From the NCBI RefSeq assembly GCF_050908235.1, contig NZ_CP194340.1: 64,000 nucleotides of DNA; one strand, written 5' to 3'. Of the stretch, positions 7,406 to 15,512 are shown piece by piece. The DNA comes from Pseudoramibacter alactolyticus. Lineage in GTDB: Bacteria; Bacillota; Clostridia; Eubacteriales; Eubacteriaceae. Numbering within the stretch: the stretch's first letter is position 1; each line of letters starts with the position of its first letter. The notes under the pieces are model-generated. The model searched no databases. It saw nothing but the letters and a program-made list of their open reading frames with translations, and was not told where the DNA came from. The position numbers and the translations under genes are program-made.

Positions 7406-8956
7406 ATGATGCATTACGATCCCCACGAAGACGCAGGCCAATACCTCGAAGACCTGGCGACCGCTTATTGGGCGTCCGAATCCCTGTTCGCCGCTTTGGG
7501 AGCAGGGCTTTTCACCTTTTTAGCCGACGCCGAATCCGCCGATGCCGGGGATATCGCCGCCCATTTCGGCTGGAAGCCGGACGCGGCCGAGCGTTTTCTT
7601 TGGCTTTTGCGGGAACTGGGCCTGGTCGATCATTACGACGGGCAGTGGTTTAACACCGTGCTCAGCCGCGACCACCTCATTGCCGGCGCACCGGCCGATC
7701 AGCGTGCCAACATCCACTGGCGCGAAGCCCTCAAAGCTGAATGGGCCACCCTGCCCGCCGTGCTCGCTGCCGGCACCCGCACCCATTTCCCCGAACCTGC
7801 CGTGAGCGACGCCGTCATGGATGTTCGCCGCCGGGACTATCTGCAGGCAATGGACGCCGTGATCGCCGGCAAGCTTCCGGAAATTCTGCCCATGGCGCTG
7901 CCCGCCCTGCCGAAAAACACCCGCATCCTCGACGTGGGCGCCGGCAGCGGGGCCTTCGGCTGCGCTTTTCTCAAGGCGCTGCCCGAGGCCCGTGCCGAGC
8001 TCATGGATATTCGGCAGATGCTGCCCATCACGGCCGCGATCAATGCCGGGCGCCCGAAAGCCCTTGCCCGCCGCGTGACCCTGCGGGAACAAAATATTCT
8101 GGATCGCCCCTGGGATGTCGGCCGCTACGATCTGATCATCCTCTCCAATATCGTTCACGCCACCGGCCGAGCCGAATCGGCAGCCGTCCTCGCAGAGGCG
8201 GCCCGCCACCTCACCCCCGGCGGGCTCCTCCTCGTTCACGACTTTTTCACCGAGCACCGCCCCCTCAAAAGCCGGCTCTCCGACATCAATATGATGGTCA
8301 ACACCTATAACGGCCGGGCCTACAGCGCCGCCTGGGTCAAAGAACAGTGTGAAGCCGCAAGGCTTGCGGCCACTGCCCCCGTCCCGCTGTCCACCGATAC
8401 GGCCGTGGTTTTCGCGGCGACAGATCCAAAAGTCCTTGCGCGGCTTGCCGTCGACCGTGCCGCCCAGCTCATCGCCCCCGTCAAAAGCTGCGGCTTTCTG
8501 GACGCAATCCCCTTCGATCCAAAGGATGTGGTCTTCGCCGATTTCGCCCGACACAAATGCGCTTTTGGCTGCAGTTCTGCCGGGGCAAAGACCTGCGCGG
8601 TCAACGACGCCATGAGCACCGCCGAGACGATGCGCCTGGTGCGTTCCTACCAAAAAGCGCTGCTGCTGCGCGGCGAGCCGCCCACCGGCGATTTTCAGCG
8701 CAGATGTCTTCAGGCCGAGGCCCTGGCTTTCAAGGCCGGCTTTTATAAAGCCTTTGTCTTCTGGGCCGGCCCCTGCAGCATCTGCCCCGACTGCGACCCC
8801 GACGCGCCCTGCGCCAACCCAAAACACCACCGCCCTTCGATGGAGGGCAGCGGCATCGATGTGTACGCCACGACGGCCAAGGCCGGCGAGGCCCTGCACA
8901 CCCTCCGACAAAAGGGCGAGGTCGTCAAGTATTACGCTTTGCTTTTACTCGAATAA
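7406..8956 (+). CDS. bzaC: Hydroxybenzimidazole O-methyltransferase BzaC fused to a DUF2284 domain
   Basis: A 516-residue fusion. Residues about 1-100 form the winged-helix dimerisation part of plant/antibiotic-type O-methyltransferases, and residues 160-350 a class I SAM methyltransferase with the glycine motif ILDVGAGSGAFG. In the known pathway BzaC methylates 5-hydroxybenzimidazole to 5-methoxybenzimidazole. From about residue 370 the protein continues into a DUF2284-type cysteine-rich domain: KCAFGC near residue 384, then GPCSICPDCDPDAPC and RPSMEGSGIDV near 456-480. The cysteines look suited to bind a metal or Fe-S cluster. Whether the reference BzaC has this tail I cannot say. It starts four bases after cobT. 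Confidence 0.88.
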   Translation: MMHYDPHEDAGQYLEDLATAYWASESLFAALGAGLFTFLADAESADAGDIAAHFGWKPDAAERFLWLLRELGLVDHYDGQWFNTVLSRDHLIAGAPADQRANIHWREALKAEWATLPAVLAAGTRTHFPEPAVSDAVMDVRRRDYLQAMDAVIAGKLPEILPMALPALPKNTRILDVGAGSGAFGCAFLKALPEARAELMDIRQMLPITAAINAGRPKALARRVTLREQNILDRPWDVGRYDLIILSNIVHATGRAESAAVLAEAARHLTPGGLLLVHDFFTEHRPLKSRLSDINMMVNTYNGRAYSAAWVKEQCEAARLAATAPVPLSTDTAVVFAATDPKVLARLAVDRAAQLIAPVKSCGFLDAIPFDPKDVVFADFARHKCAFGCSSAGAKTCAVNDAMSTAETMRLVRSYQKALLLRGEPPTGDFQRRCLQAEALAFKAGFYKAFVFWAGPCSICPDCDPDAPCANPKHHRPSMEGSGIDVYATTAKAGEALHTLRQKGEVVKYYALLLLE

Positions 8957-8979
8957 TCCAAAAGAATTGGAAAAAAACC

Positions 8980-10338
8980 ATGACCAACCTGACCCCCCGC
9001 AAAAAAATCCTGCTGATTCAGGCCATCTCGATGGAAGGGATGGATATTGAACGGGTGTATCCCATCGGCATCACCACCCTCGGCACCATCATCCGCCGCA
9101 GCGGCCGCTACGCTGTGCGCATCTTCGACATGAACATGGCGTTAAGTCCCTACGCCGAGCTTAGGCGCCTGATCGCCGAGTGGCAGCCCGACGTCCTCGG
9201 CATCTCCCTGCGCAACCTCGATCCGTTGGGCAACCGCACCACCTCCCTGATCGTCCCTTTTGCGCTGACCCTGCACTTTTTGCGGCAGTTCGCGCCCGAC
9301 CTGCCGCTGATGGCCGGCGGCACCGCCTTCACCCTCTTCCCCGAGCGGCTGATGCGCGACTTTCCCGCCATCACCTGCGGCATCGTTGGCGAGGCGGAAC
9401 ACAACGCCGTCGCCGTGGTCGACGCCCTGGCGGAAGGCGCCGCCCCGCCGGATATCCCCGGCGTTATCCGCCGCACGGAAGCCGGGCTGCATCTCAACCC
9501 GCCCGCCAATGACTTCGACATGGGCGATTATCAAATGATCGACCGTGACCTCAACGATCCGATCCCCTATCTTGCGGTGAATAAATATGTGGAGAGCATC
9601 GGCGTCGAAACCAAGCGCGGCTGCTGCTACCGCTGCGGCTACTGCGCCTATCCCAAGCTTTCCGGCCGCTGCGTGCGCCTGCGGGATCCAAAGGACGTTG
9701 TCGACGAGATCATCATGTTAAAAAAGCGCTACGGCGTCACCCGCATCCATTTCACGGATTCCATCGTCAATTTCCCAACAAGCCATCTCGACGCCATCTG
9801 CGAAGAGCTGCTCCGTCGGAATGCGGGCATCCATTGGTCCGGCTTCTTCCGGGAGGACCTTTTCACCCCGGAGAACGCCCGACTTTATGCCGCCTCGGGC
9901 TGCGAATCCTTTTCCCTCTCGCCGGACGGCCTGTGCCAGCAGCATCTGGATCTGTTGGACAAGCACATCCGCGTCGAGCAGATTCTCACGACGGCGGAAA
10001 TTCTCTCGCGGGTCGGCATCACTACCGTCTATCACTACCTGGTAAATCTGCCGGGGGAATCGCCCCGGACCATCCGCGAATCCAAGCAGATGATCGACGC
10101 GATTTACGACATCCACCGCGGCACCAAAAGTCTGGGGACCATCGTGCTCAATCTGGTGCGCATCATGCCGGATACCAAAATCGAACGCCTGGCCCTGGCC
10201 GGCGGAGAAATCACCCCGGATACCGATCTGCTCTACCCGGTGTATCACGATCCGGCGGCCTACCGCACCCTGCGCTACGAGCTCGAAATCTATCATCAGC
10301 AGAAAAACATCGCCATGTGGCACGGCTTTGCCCCGTAA
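8980..10338 (+). CDS. bzaD: Radical SAM benzimidazole C-methyltransferase BzaD
   Basis: A 452-residue B12-binding-domain radical SAM protein. The N-terminal part (about 1-150) has the cobalamin-binding Rossmann look, with QPDVLGISLRN and MAGGTAFTLFP. The radical SAM cluster motif is C215-x3-C219-x2-C222 in KRGCCYRCGYCAYP. By pathway position BzaD adds a methyl group to C6 of 5-methoxybenzimidazole to give 5-methoxy-6-methylbenzimidazole. The ATG follows a weak ribosome site 23 bases after bzaC. If the enzyme itself uses a corrinoid, the operon makes part of the cofactor that its own enzymes need. Confidence 0.92.
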   Translation: MTNLTPRKKILLIQAISMEGMDIERVYPIGITTLGTIIRRSGRYAVRIFDMNMALSPYAELRRLIAEWQPDVLGISLRNLDPLGNRTTSLIVPFALTLHFLRQFAPDLPLMAGGTAFTLFPERLMRDFPAITCGIVGEAEHNAVAVVDALAEGAAPPDIPGVIRRTEAGLHLNPPANDFDMGDYQMIDRDLNDPIPYLAVNKYVESIGVETKRGCCYRCGYCAYPKLSGRCVRLRDPKDVVDEIIMLKKRYGVTRIHFTDSIVNFPTSHLDAICEELLRRNAGIHWSGFFREDLFTPENARLYAASGCESFSLSPDGLCQQHLDLLDKHIRVEQILTTAEILSRVGITTVYHYLVNLPGESPRTIRESKQMIDAIYDIHRGTKSLGTIVLNLVRIMPDTKIERLALAGGEITPDTDLLYPVYHDPAAYRTLRYELEIYHQQKNIAMWHGFAP

Positions 10339-10361
10339 TCACGACCGTCAAGGAAGGAATC

Positions 10362-11849
10362 ATGATGAAAATTTTATTACTCGAACATCCCCGCGTGCCC
10401 TCGAAGGAGCGCCGCAACGACATCGCCAACACCACCCTGGCCTCCTGCCTGAACTCCGGCTACATGGCGGCCGCTCTGCTCGCGCACGGCCACCAGGTGG
10501 AATTGGTCGAGGGTTATATGGAAAACCTGAGCTTCAAGGCCATTGAGGCCAAAATCGCCGCCTTTCGCCCGCAGCTGCTCGCCGTTCATCTGGTCTATAA
10601 CTGGGAGGACAAACGCCGGCTTTTTGATTTCCTGACGCGGCTTAAGGCGCAATACGCCATCACCCATTTGAGCGCCTACGGCTATTACCCCACCTTTGCC
10701 TACGCGGAGGTGCTCACCCGCTGCCCGGCCATCGATTCGGCGATGCTCGGCGAAAACGAAATAACCGTCGTCGCCCTGGCCGAGCATCTGAACGACTGGC
10801 GCCCGCTGACCGGCCTCGCCTTCCGCGAAACCGACGGAAGCTTCGCCGCTTCCTTCGGCGAGCCGGTGCAGGATCTGGACGCCCTGCCCTTCCCCATTCG
10901 CAAAGCCACGGCTTATCCCGGCGGCGAGGTAAACATCTTCGGCAGCCGCGGGTGCTACAACAACTGCACCTTTTGCTATATCAATCCCTTTTACGGCGAA
11001 ACGGCCGGCTGCCCGCGCTGGCGCGGCCGCTCTCCGGAAAACATCGCCGCCGAGATCGATATGATCATCGCCCAGACCGATCACCGCTATTTTTATTTTA
11101 CCGATCCCAATTTCTTCGGCCCGGGGAAAGCCGGCCGGGACCGGGTGCTGCGCCTGGCGGCCCTTCTGGCCGAACGCCCCATCACCTTCGGCATTGAGGC
11201 CCGCGTCAACGATATTGACGATGCCGTGATCGCCGCTTTGGTGGATGCCGGCCTCACGGATATCCTCGTCGGGCTCGAGAGCGGCCGCCAGGCGGCCCTC
11301 GACCGGCTGAACAAACACACCACCGTCTCCCAGAACGAAGCCGCTCTGGCCGTTTTGCGCCGCCACGGCATCGAACCCAATGTCGGCTTTATCATGTTCG
11401 AGCCCGACTCCAGCTTCGACGATCTGCGGGAAAATTTTGCCTTCCTCAAACGCAACCGCCTGCTTGACCGGCTGGAAGTCGCCGTCAACGTGCTTTATCA
11501 CCACCAGATCATCCTCGCCGGCAGCGCGGCCTATGCCGAGCTCGCCGCCCAAGGCCGGCTTAAAATCTCCGATCATTCGGTCTACGAAGCTGAAACGGAA
11601 TACCTCAATCCGCAGGTCAGCCATTTCGCCGCCTTTATGCGAAACCTCACGGGTCACATCTTCGACCAGATGATGGACACCTGGCAGGCTTCCGCCCAAG
11701 GCGATCCCGCCGTACGCCGCCGCTACACCGAGATGAACCGAATTCTGGTGGCAAGCTTCGATGCCGTCTTGAACGATCCCGCGCTGCTGACGCCGGCCGA
11801 CGCCCTGCTGGTCCGCCAGACGGCAGCCATCGACGCGGTCATGGCTTGA
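10362..11849 (+). CDS. bzaE: Radical SAM protein BzaE, last step to 5,6-dimethylbenzimidazole
   Basis: A 495-residue B12-binding-type radical SAM protein, cluster motif C198-x3-C202-x2-C205 in SRGCYNNCTFCYI. The start at 10362 (ATG ATG) follows AAGGAA and begins a normal MMKILLLEHPRVP Rossmann strand; a longer open frame reaching back into bzaD is rejected. In E. limosum, BzaE is needed to convert 5-methoxy-6-methylbenzimidazole to 5,6-dimethylbenzimidazole, replacing the methoxy group by methyl. The gene ends the operon; no clear intrinsic terminator follows. Presence of BzaA to BzaE predicts true cobalamin (DMB lower ligand) as the product. Confidence 0.92.
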   Translation: MMKILLLEHPRVPSKERRNDIANTTLASCLNSGYMAAALLAHGHQVELVEGYMENLSFKAIEAKIAAFRPQLLAVHLVYNWEDKRRLFDFLTRLKAQYAITHLSAYGYYPTFAYAEVLTRCPAIDSAMLGENEITVVALAEHLNDWRPLTGLAFRETDGSFAASFGEPVQDLDALPFPIRKATAYPGGEVNIFGSRGCYNNCTFCYINPFYGETAGCPRWRGRSPENIAAEIDMIIAQTDHRYFYFTDPNFFGPGKAGRDRVLRLAALLAERPITFGIEARVNDIDDAVIAALVDAGLTDILVGLESGRQAALDRLNKHTTVSQNEAALAVLRRHGIEPNVGFIMFEPDSSFDDLRENFAFLKRNRLLDRLEVAVNVLYHHQIILAGSAAYAELAAQGRLKISDHSVYEAETEYLNPQVSHFAAFMRNLTGHIFDQMMDTWQASAQGDPAVRRRYTEMNRILVASFDAVLNDPALLTPADALLVRQTAAIDAVMA

Positions 11850-11931
11850 GCGATGCGGCCGGGACCGGACACGTTTTTGAAACATCTTGCGATTTTTTTA
11901 TCTGCCGAAAGTCTTTTCAACGCCGGTAAAA

Positions 11932-11960
11932 TTGACGGAACCGCCAAAATTCAATATAAT
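11932..11960 (+). promoter_or_regulatory. Promoter of the symporter gene
   Basis: TTGACG at 11932-11937 and TATAAT at 11955-11960 with a 17-base spacer. The gene starts 58 bases later, so the symporter is transcribed apart from the bza operon. Confidence 0.75.
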
Positions 11961-12018
11961 AAAGAAGATTGAGCGATTGATCTGCTCATGCATTTCGCCA
12001 TTTGAAGGAGGCTTTCAT

Positions 12019-13266
12019 TTGAATAAATCCACCACGCCCGCCCAAAAGCGCCGGCGGCTCGGTCTGCTGCCCCGCCTGCTTATCGGCATTGTCGCTGGGA
12101 TACTCATCGGCGGTGTCGGCGGCCTTTTCGGCATCGCCAAAACCGCGCCTTATATCAGTTTTATCCGCTTTATCGCAACGCTGACCGCCCTGTTTTCGAC
12201 CTTCCTCAATTTTATCATCCCATTGCTCATCCTGGCCTTTGTGGCCGTCGGCCTCGCAGAACTGGGTAAAAAAGCCAACAAACTTTTCGGCATCACCCTT
12301 GCCCTGGCCTACCTGTCGACGATCGCCGCCGGTTTTATCTCGTTTATCCTCGGCAAGGCGCTGCTTCCGTCCCTCATCGCCCACATCACCGGCGGCGTGG
12401 TGAAAGGCACGGAATTTAAAGTGCTCTTTGCCGTCACGGTGGATCCGGTTTTTCCGATTATGACAGCCCTGATTTTCGCTTTTGTGCTCGGGCTAGCCAT
12501 GGCCAACACCAACACCCCCACGATGATGAACCTGATGCAGGATTTTAAGGCCATCATCATCAAGGTACTCGAAGGCGTGATTATCCCGCTGATCCCCTAT
12601 TACATCGCCGGCACCTTTGCCAAGATTGCCGCTTCCGGCGAATTGGTGCCCACCATCATCATGTTTGCAAAGCTTTATGCCATGATCCTCGCGCTGCAAT
12701 GGGCCTATATCCTCGTGCAGTTCACCGCGGCGAGCCTCTACAACAAGGAAAACCGCTGGCGCGATCTGAAAAACATCATGCCGGCCTATTTCACCGCGCT
12801 GGGCACCCAATCCTCGGCGGCGACCATTCCCGTCAACCTCGAGAGCGCCAGGAACAACGGCATCGGCGGCGATGTGCGCAACTTTGTGATCCCGCTGTGC
12901 GCCACCATTCACCTGGCCGGCGACACCATTTGCCTGGTGCTCGGCTCCATGGGCATCCTCATCGCCACCGGCACCGCGCCCACCCTTGCGATGTATGCCC
13001 CGTTCATTTTCATGCTGGGCATCACGATGGTCGCCGCTCCCGGCGTCCCCGGCGGCGGCGTTATGGCGGCCCTCGGCATCATCAAATCCATGCTCGGCTT
13101 CACTTCCGGCATGGGGGAGCTCATCATCGCACTGCACCTGTCGCAGGATAGTTTCGGCACCGCCTGCAACATCACCGGCGATCAGGCCATCGCAGCGATC
13201 GTCAACCGCATCGATCAGCGTGACCGTCAAAAAACCCCTCGCCTTTCCGAGACGCCCGATGCCTGA
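12019..13266 (+). CDS. Dicarboxylate/amino acid:cation symporter (DAACS family)
   Basis: A 415-residue integral membrane protein of the glutamate/serine/dicarboxylate:cation symporter family. Hydrophobic segments begin at LLPRLLIGIVAGILIGG (about 15-31). The helical-hairpin core includes GTQSSAATIPVNLESARNNG, where the serine-rich hairpin lies, and a later GVPGGGVMAALG hairpin and DSFGTACNITGD, both typical of SstT/GltP-like carriers that bind substrate and Na+ or H+. The start is TTG at 12019, preceded by GAAGGAGG; a longer frame from 11887 would run through the promoter. Substrate (serine, glutamate, dicarboxylate) is not fixed by what I can see. Confidence 0.9.
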   Translation: MNKSTTPAQKRRRLGLLPRLLIGIVAGILIGGVGGLFGIAKTAPYISFIRFIATLTALFSTFLNFIIPLLILAFVAVGLAELGKKANKLFGITLALAYLSTIAAGFISFILGKALLPSLIAHITGGVVKGTEFKVLFAVTVDPVFPIMTALIFAFVLGLAMANTNTPTMMNLMQDFKAIIIKVLEGVIIPLIPYYIAGTFAKIAASGELVPTIIMFAKLYAMILALQWAYILVQFTAASLYNKENRWRDLKNIMPAYFTALGTQSSAATIPVNLESARNNGIGGDVRNFVIPLCATIHLAGDTICLVLGSMGILIATGTAPTLAMYAPFIFMLGITMVAAPGVPGGGVMAALGIIKSMLGFTSGMGELIIALHLSQDSFGTACNITGDQAIAAIVNRIDQRDRQKTPRLSETPDA

Positions 13267-13275
13267 TCCGCACAC

Positions 13276-13316
13276 AAAAACCGGCGCCCATTCGTTTTGA
13301 ATGAGCGCCGGTTTTT
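13276..13316. terminator. Bidirectional terminator between convergent genes
   Basis: Long inverted repeat, arms about 13276-13292 and 13299-13316 (AAAACCGGCGC...GCGCCGGTTTTT), A run on one side and T run on the other. It serves the symporter on the plus strand and the nucleotidase homologue on the minus strand. Confidence 0.88.
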
Positions 13317-13334
13317 GATTGCCTGCATTTTTGT

Positions 13335-15248
13335 TTAGAATTTTCGGCCGCGCCAGTAATTCTGCGATTGCTTTCGGCCGCCCCGCCGTCTGGCTGTCGC
13401 GATGAGGGCGATGATCACCGCCGCCAAAATCACCGCCAATGCGACGGCGCCATAGGTGAGCCAGCCGATGCGCGAGGGATTCCCCAGATAGCGCCGCACA
13501 TTTGTCCCGGAATCCGCAATTTTCCCTTTGCGCACCTGATTGTAGGCCGCGGGCACCACCGGCTTGCCGGAAGCGTCCGGCGCCTGCGCCTTCAGATAAA
13601 TCACAAGGCACTGCCAGTCTTTTACTTCCCGACCTTCCCGATCCGTCAGGACGGCATCCCGCAGCGACCGAATTTCCTTGCCCGTCTTGGTTTCAAAGGA
13701 AACGCTCACCAAACTTTTTGATTTGGCGGCCAGTCGGCTCAGCCGTTTGGCCAGCGTCCAGTTCATCGTCACGGCATAGCGCTTATGACCGCCCGCCGCC
13801 TGCCATCGGCCCGACGCGGTCTGCACCTGCACCCGCGTCACCTGATTCATCGGGGTGCGATTGCGGTCATAAGTATAACGCAAGCCGGAGAAGAAAAGCT
13901 GATGAGCCCCGCCGTTTTTCCCCTGGGTCAAGTCGAGTTCGCAGAGGTTGCGCAAATCTTCTCCGGTGAGATAGGCCACAATCATCGACGCGCCGACGCT
14001 GTGATCGCTGCCTTCTCCCGGCGCCGTGACCTGATACAGATCCGCCGCGGTGAGATCCCCCGCCGAAAGACTGCCGCGGGTCCCGCCGGCCTCCGCAATA
14101 CCGATAACGTTCCGCCTTTTACCATTCTGCGCCTGATGGCGATAGGCATCCGTCAGCAGATTTTCGATATCTGCATCGCCGAATTGCCGCTTCATCCTGG
14201 CGACCGACGTGAAGCTTTTATTGCTCCGGGCGATCGCCGTGTCAAAATTCAACTGATGCGCGTCGAGCACCCGCTTTTGAACGGTCTTTTGATAATCGGC
14301 AATTTGCCCAGCCACTGTCTCGTCCGCTTTGATTTTTTCGGTCACCGGCACCAGCCCGTAAGCCTTGACGGCGCCGCTTTTTGCATTCAGATCCAGCACG
14401 CCGAGTTTTTCACCCCGGGTGCCCGCCGCAACGATGGCCGTGTTGTTTGCCGTCAGCGGATCCGCCAGCAATCGGCCTGTTCCGCCGAGCAAAATAGCAT
14501 TGATGCCGTCGACCTTGTCGGCCAGCATTTCGGCTTCAGCTGTCGTGCTGCCGCCCTGAAACAGGCAGATAATGCAATCCACATTCTGTTTTTTCAAAGC
14601 AGCCACACAGCTTTTCGCGGTTTTAACCGGATCGGCAAAGCTCAGATCGCCGCTGTCGGCAATCTGGGCCGCGGCATTTTTGCCCATCAGCCCAAAGACG
14701 CCCACCTTTATTTTACCGGCATGGATCACTTTGGTCCTCTGCCCCACCGAAGCGTAGGCCTTTTTCAGCGCGCGGCTGCTCTTGCTTTTGCCAAAGGTTA
14801 AATTGGAAACCAGCACCGTCGGCGCGTGCGCAGTCGTGAGCCCTGGCGCCGTCCAGGCCTTTGCCAATGCCGAAACGCCCTGCGCCAATTCGTCGCCGCC
14901 CAGCGTTGTCGCGTCATAGCCCATCGTGCCCATCAGCTTAAGACCCGGATTATCCGTCGCGCCAATCGTGGCAAATAACGACCCCTGGGAATAATTCCCC
15001 GTGTCCAGCACGACGGCGCTGTCTGTTTTATTGGCCGCGATCAGGCTGGCCAGCCGGCTGTAGCCTCCAACACCGCCTCTGGCCTTGGCCGTTGACGTCA
15101 GCTGCGCCTGCAGATCCGTGGTAAAAATCACCCGCAGCGTTGCGGTCTCGGTTTTTGCCGCCGCCCAAACCGGCGCACCGCTGCCCCAACAAAGCATCAA
15201 CGCCACCAAAATGCCAAGCCACCGTTTGATTCTTCGATCTTTCCCCAT
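13335..15248 (-). CDS. Membrane-anchored 5'-nucleotidase/UshA-like protein with degenerate metal site
   Basis: A 637-residue surface protein: signal peptide (about 1-30, ends VWAAA), metallophosphatase-like domain (37-300), 5'-nucleotidase C-terminal domain (330-560), and a C-terminal helix with basic tail (about 593-637) as anchor. The fold is recognisable, but the metal ligands are replaced: the DxH motif is D45-L-Q47, LDxGD is LDTGN (N85), GNHE is GGDE (117-120), the SH motif is FQ (Q231), and GGHTH is GGTGR (255-259). A catalytic nucleotidase should have these, so I read it as a pseudoenzyme, perhaps a binder or adhesin. AGAGGTG precedes the ATG. Confidence 0.85.
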   Translation of the reverse strand: MGKDRRIKRWLGILVALMLCWGSGAPVWAAAKTETATLRVIFTTDLQAQLTSTAKARGGVGGYSRLASLIAANKTDSAVVLDTGNYSQGSLFATIGATDNPGLKLMGTMGYDATTLGGDELAQGVSALAKAWTAPGLTTAHAPTVLVSNLTFGKSKSSRALKKAYASVGQRTKVIHAGKIKVGVFGLMGKNAAAQIADSGDLSFADPVKTAKSCVAALKKQNVDCIICLFQGGSTTAEAEMLADKVDGINAILLGGTGRLLADPLTANNTAIVAAGTRGEKLGVLDLNAKSGAVKAYGLVPVTEKIKADETVAGQIADYQKTVQKRVLDAHQLNFDTAIARSNKSFTSVARMKRQFGDADIENLLTDAYRHQAQNGKRRNVIGIAEAGGTRGSLSAGDLTAADLYQVTAPGEGSDHSVGASMIVAYLTGEDLRNLCELDLTQGKNGGAHQLFFSGLRYTYDRNRTPMNQVTRVQVQTASGRWQAAGGHKRYAVTMNWTLAKRLSRLAAKSKSLVSVSFETKTGKEIRSLRDAVLTDREGREVKDWQCLVIYLKAQAPDASGKPVVPAAYNQVRKGKIADSGTNVRRYLGNPSRIGWLTYGAVALAVILAAVIIALIATARRRGGRKQSQNYWRGRKF

Positions 15249-15325
15249 TGCACACCTCTCGTCCGCGGCTCGCTACCGCCGCTGTTCATGTCAAATATTA
15301 TAGCAAAATCCGAACAATAAAAAAA

Positions 15326-15445
15326 GATCCCGCAACGTTCTATCCTCCCGGGCAGCTGCCCGCCAAGTACTTTCAACGCTAAAGAGCTTAACTGCTGTGT
15401 TCGGGATGGGAACAGGTGTGACCTCTTTGCCGTTGTCACGGAATC
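15326..15445 (-). rRNA. rrf: 5S ribosomal RNA, isolated copy
   Basis: Reading the minus strand, the sequence holds the universal 5S core AGGTCACACCTGTTCCCATC, CCGAACACAGCAGTTAAGC and AGTACTTGGCGGG. The ends pair as helix I: GATTCCG at 15445-15439 with CGGGATC at 15332-15326, which sets a 120-base gene. A T run follows the 3' end. No 16S or 23S gene lies beside it; its neighbours are an AraC regulator and the nucleotidase homologue. It has its own promoter, so it can be expressed alone. Confidence 0.96.
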
Positions 15446-15453
15446 TGATATTT

Positions 15454-15482
15454 ATATTAGCAAATAATTATTGCAAATGCAA
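15454..15482 (-). promoter_or_regulatory. Promoter of the isolated 5S gene
   Basis: On the minus strand TTGCAT (15482-15477) and TAATAT (15459-15454) are 17 bases apart in AT-rich DNA. Only eight bases separate the -10 from the 5S 5' end. Confidence 0.72.
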
Positions 15483-15512
15483 GTTTTTTTAATCGTGAAA
15501 AAAATTTTTGCT

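Noticed and set aside
9834..10361. N-terminal extension of BzaE into bzaD
   Set aside because: The extension reads a shadow frame of bzaD; ATG 10362 has a ribosome site and starts the fold.
13785..14801. Plus-strand 338-codon frame
   Set aside because: Lies wholly opposite the well-supported nucleotidase homologue and has no recognisable domain.
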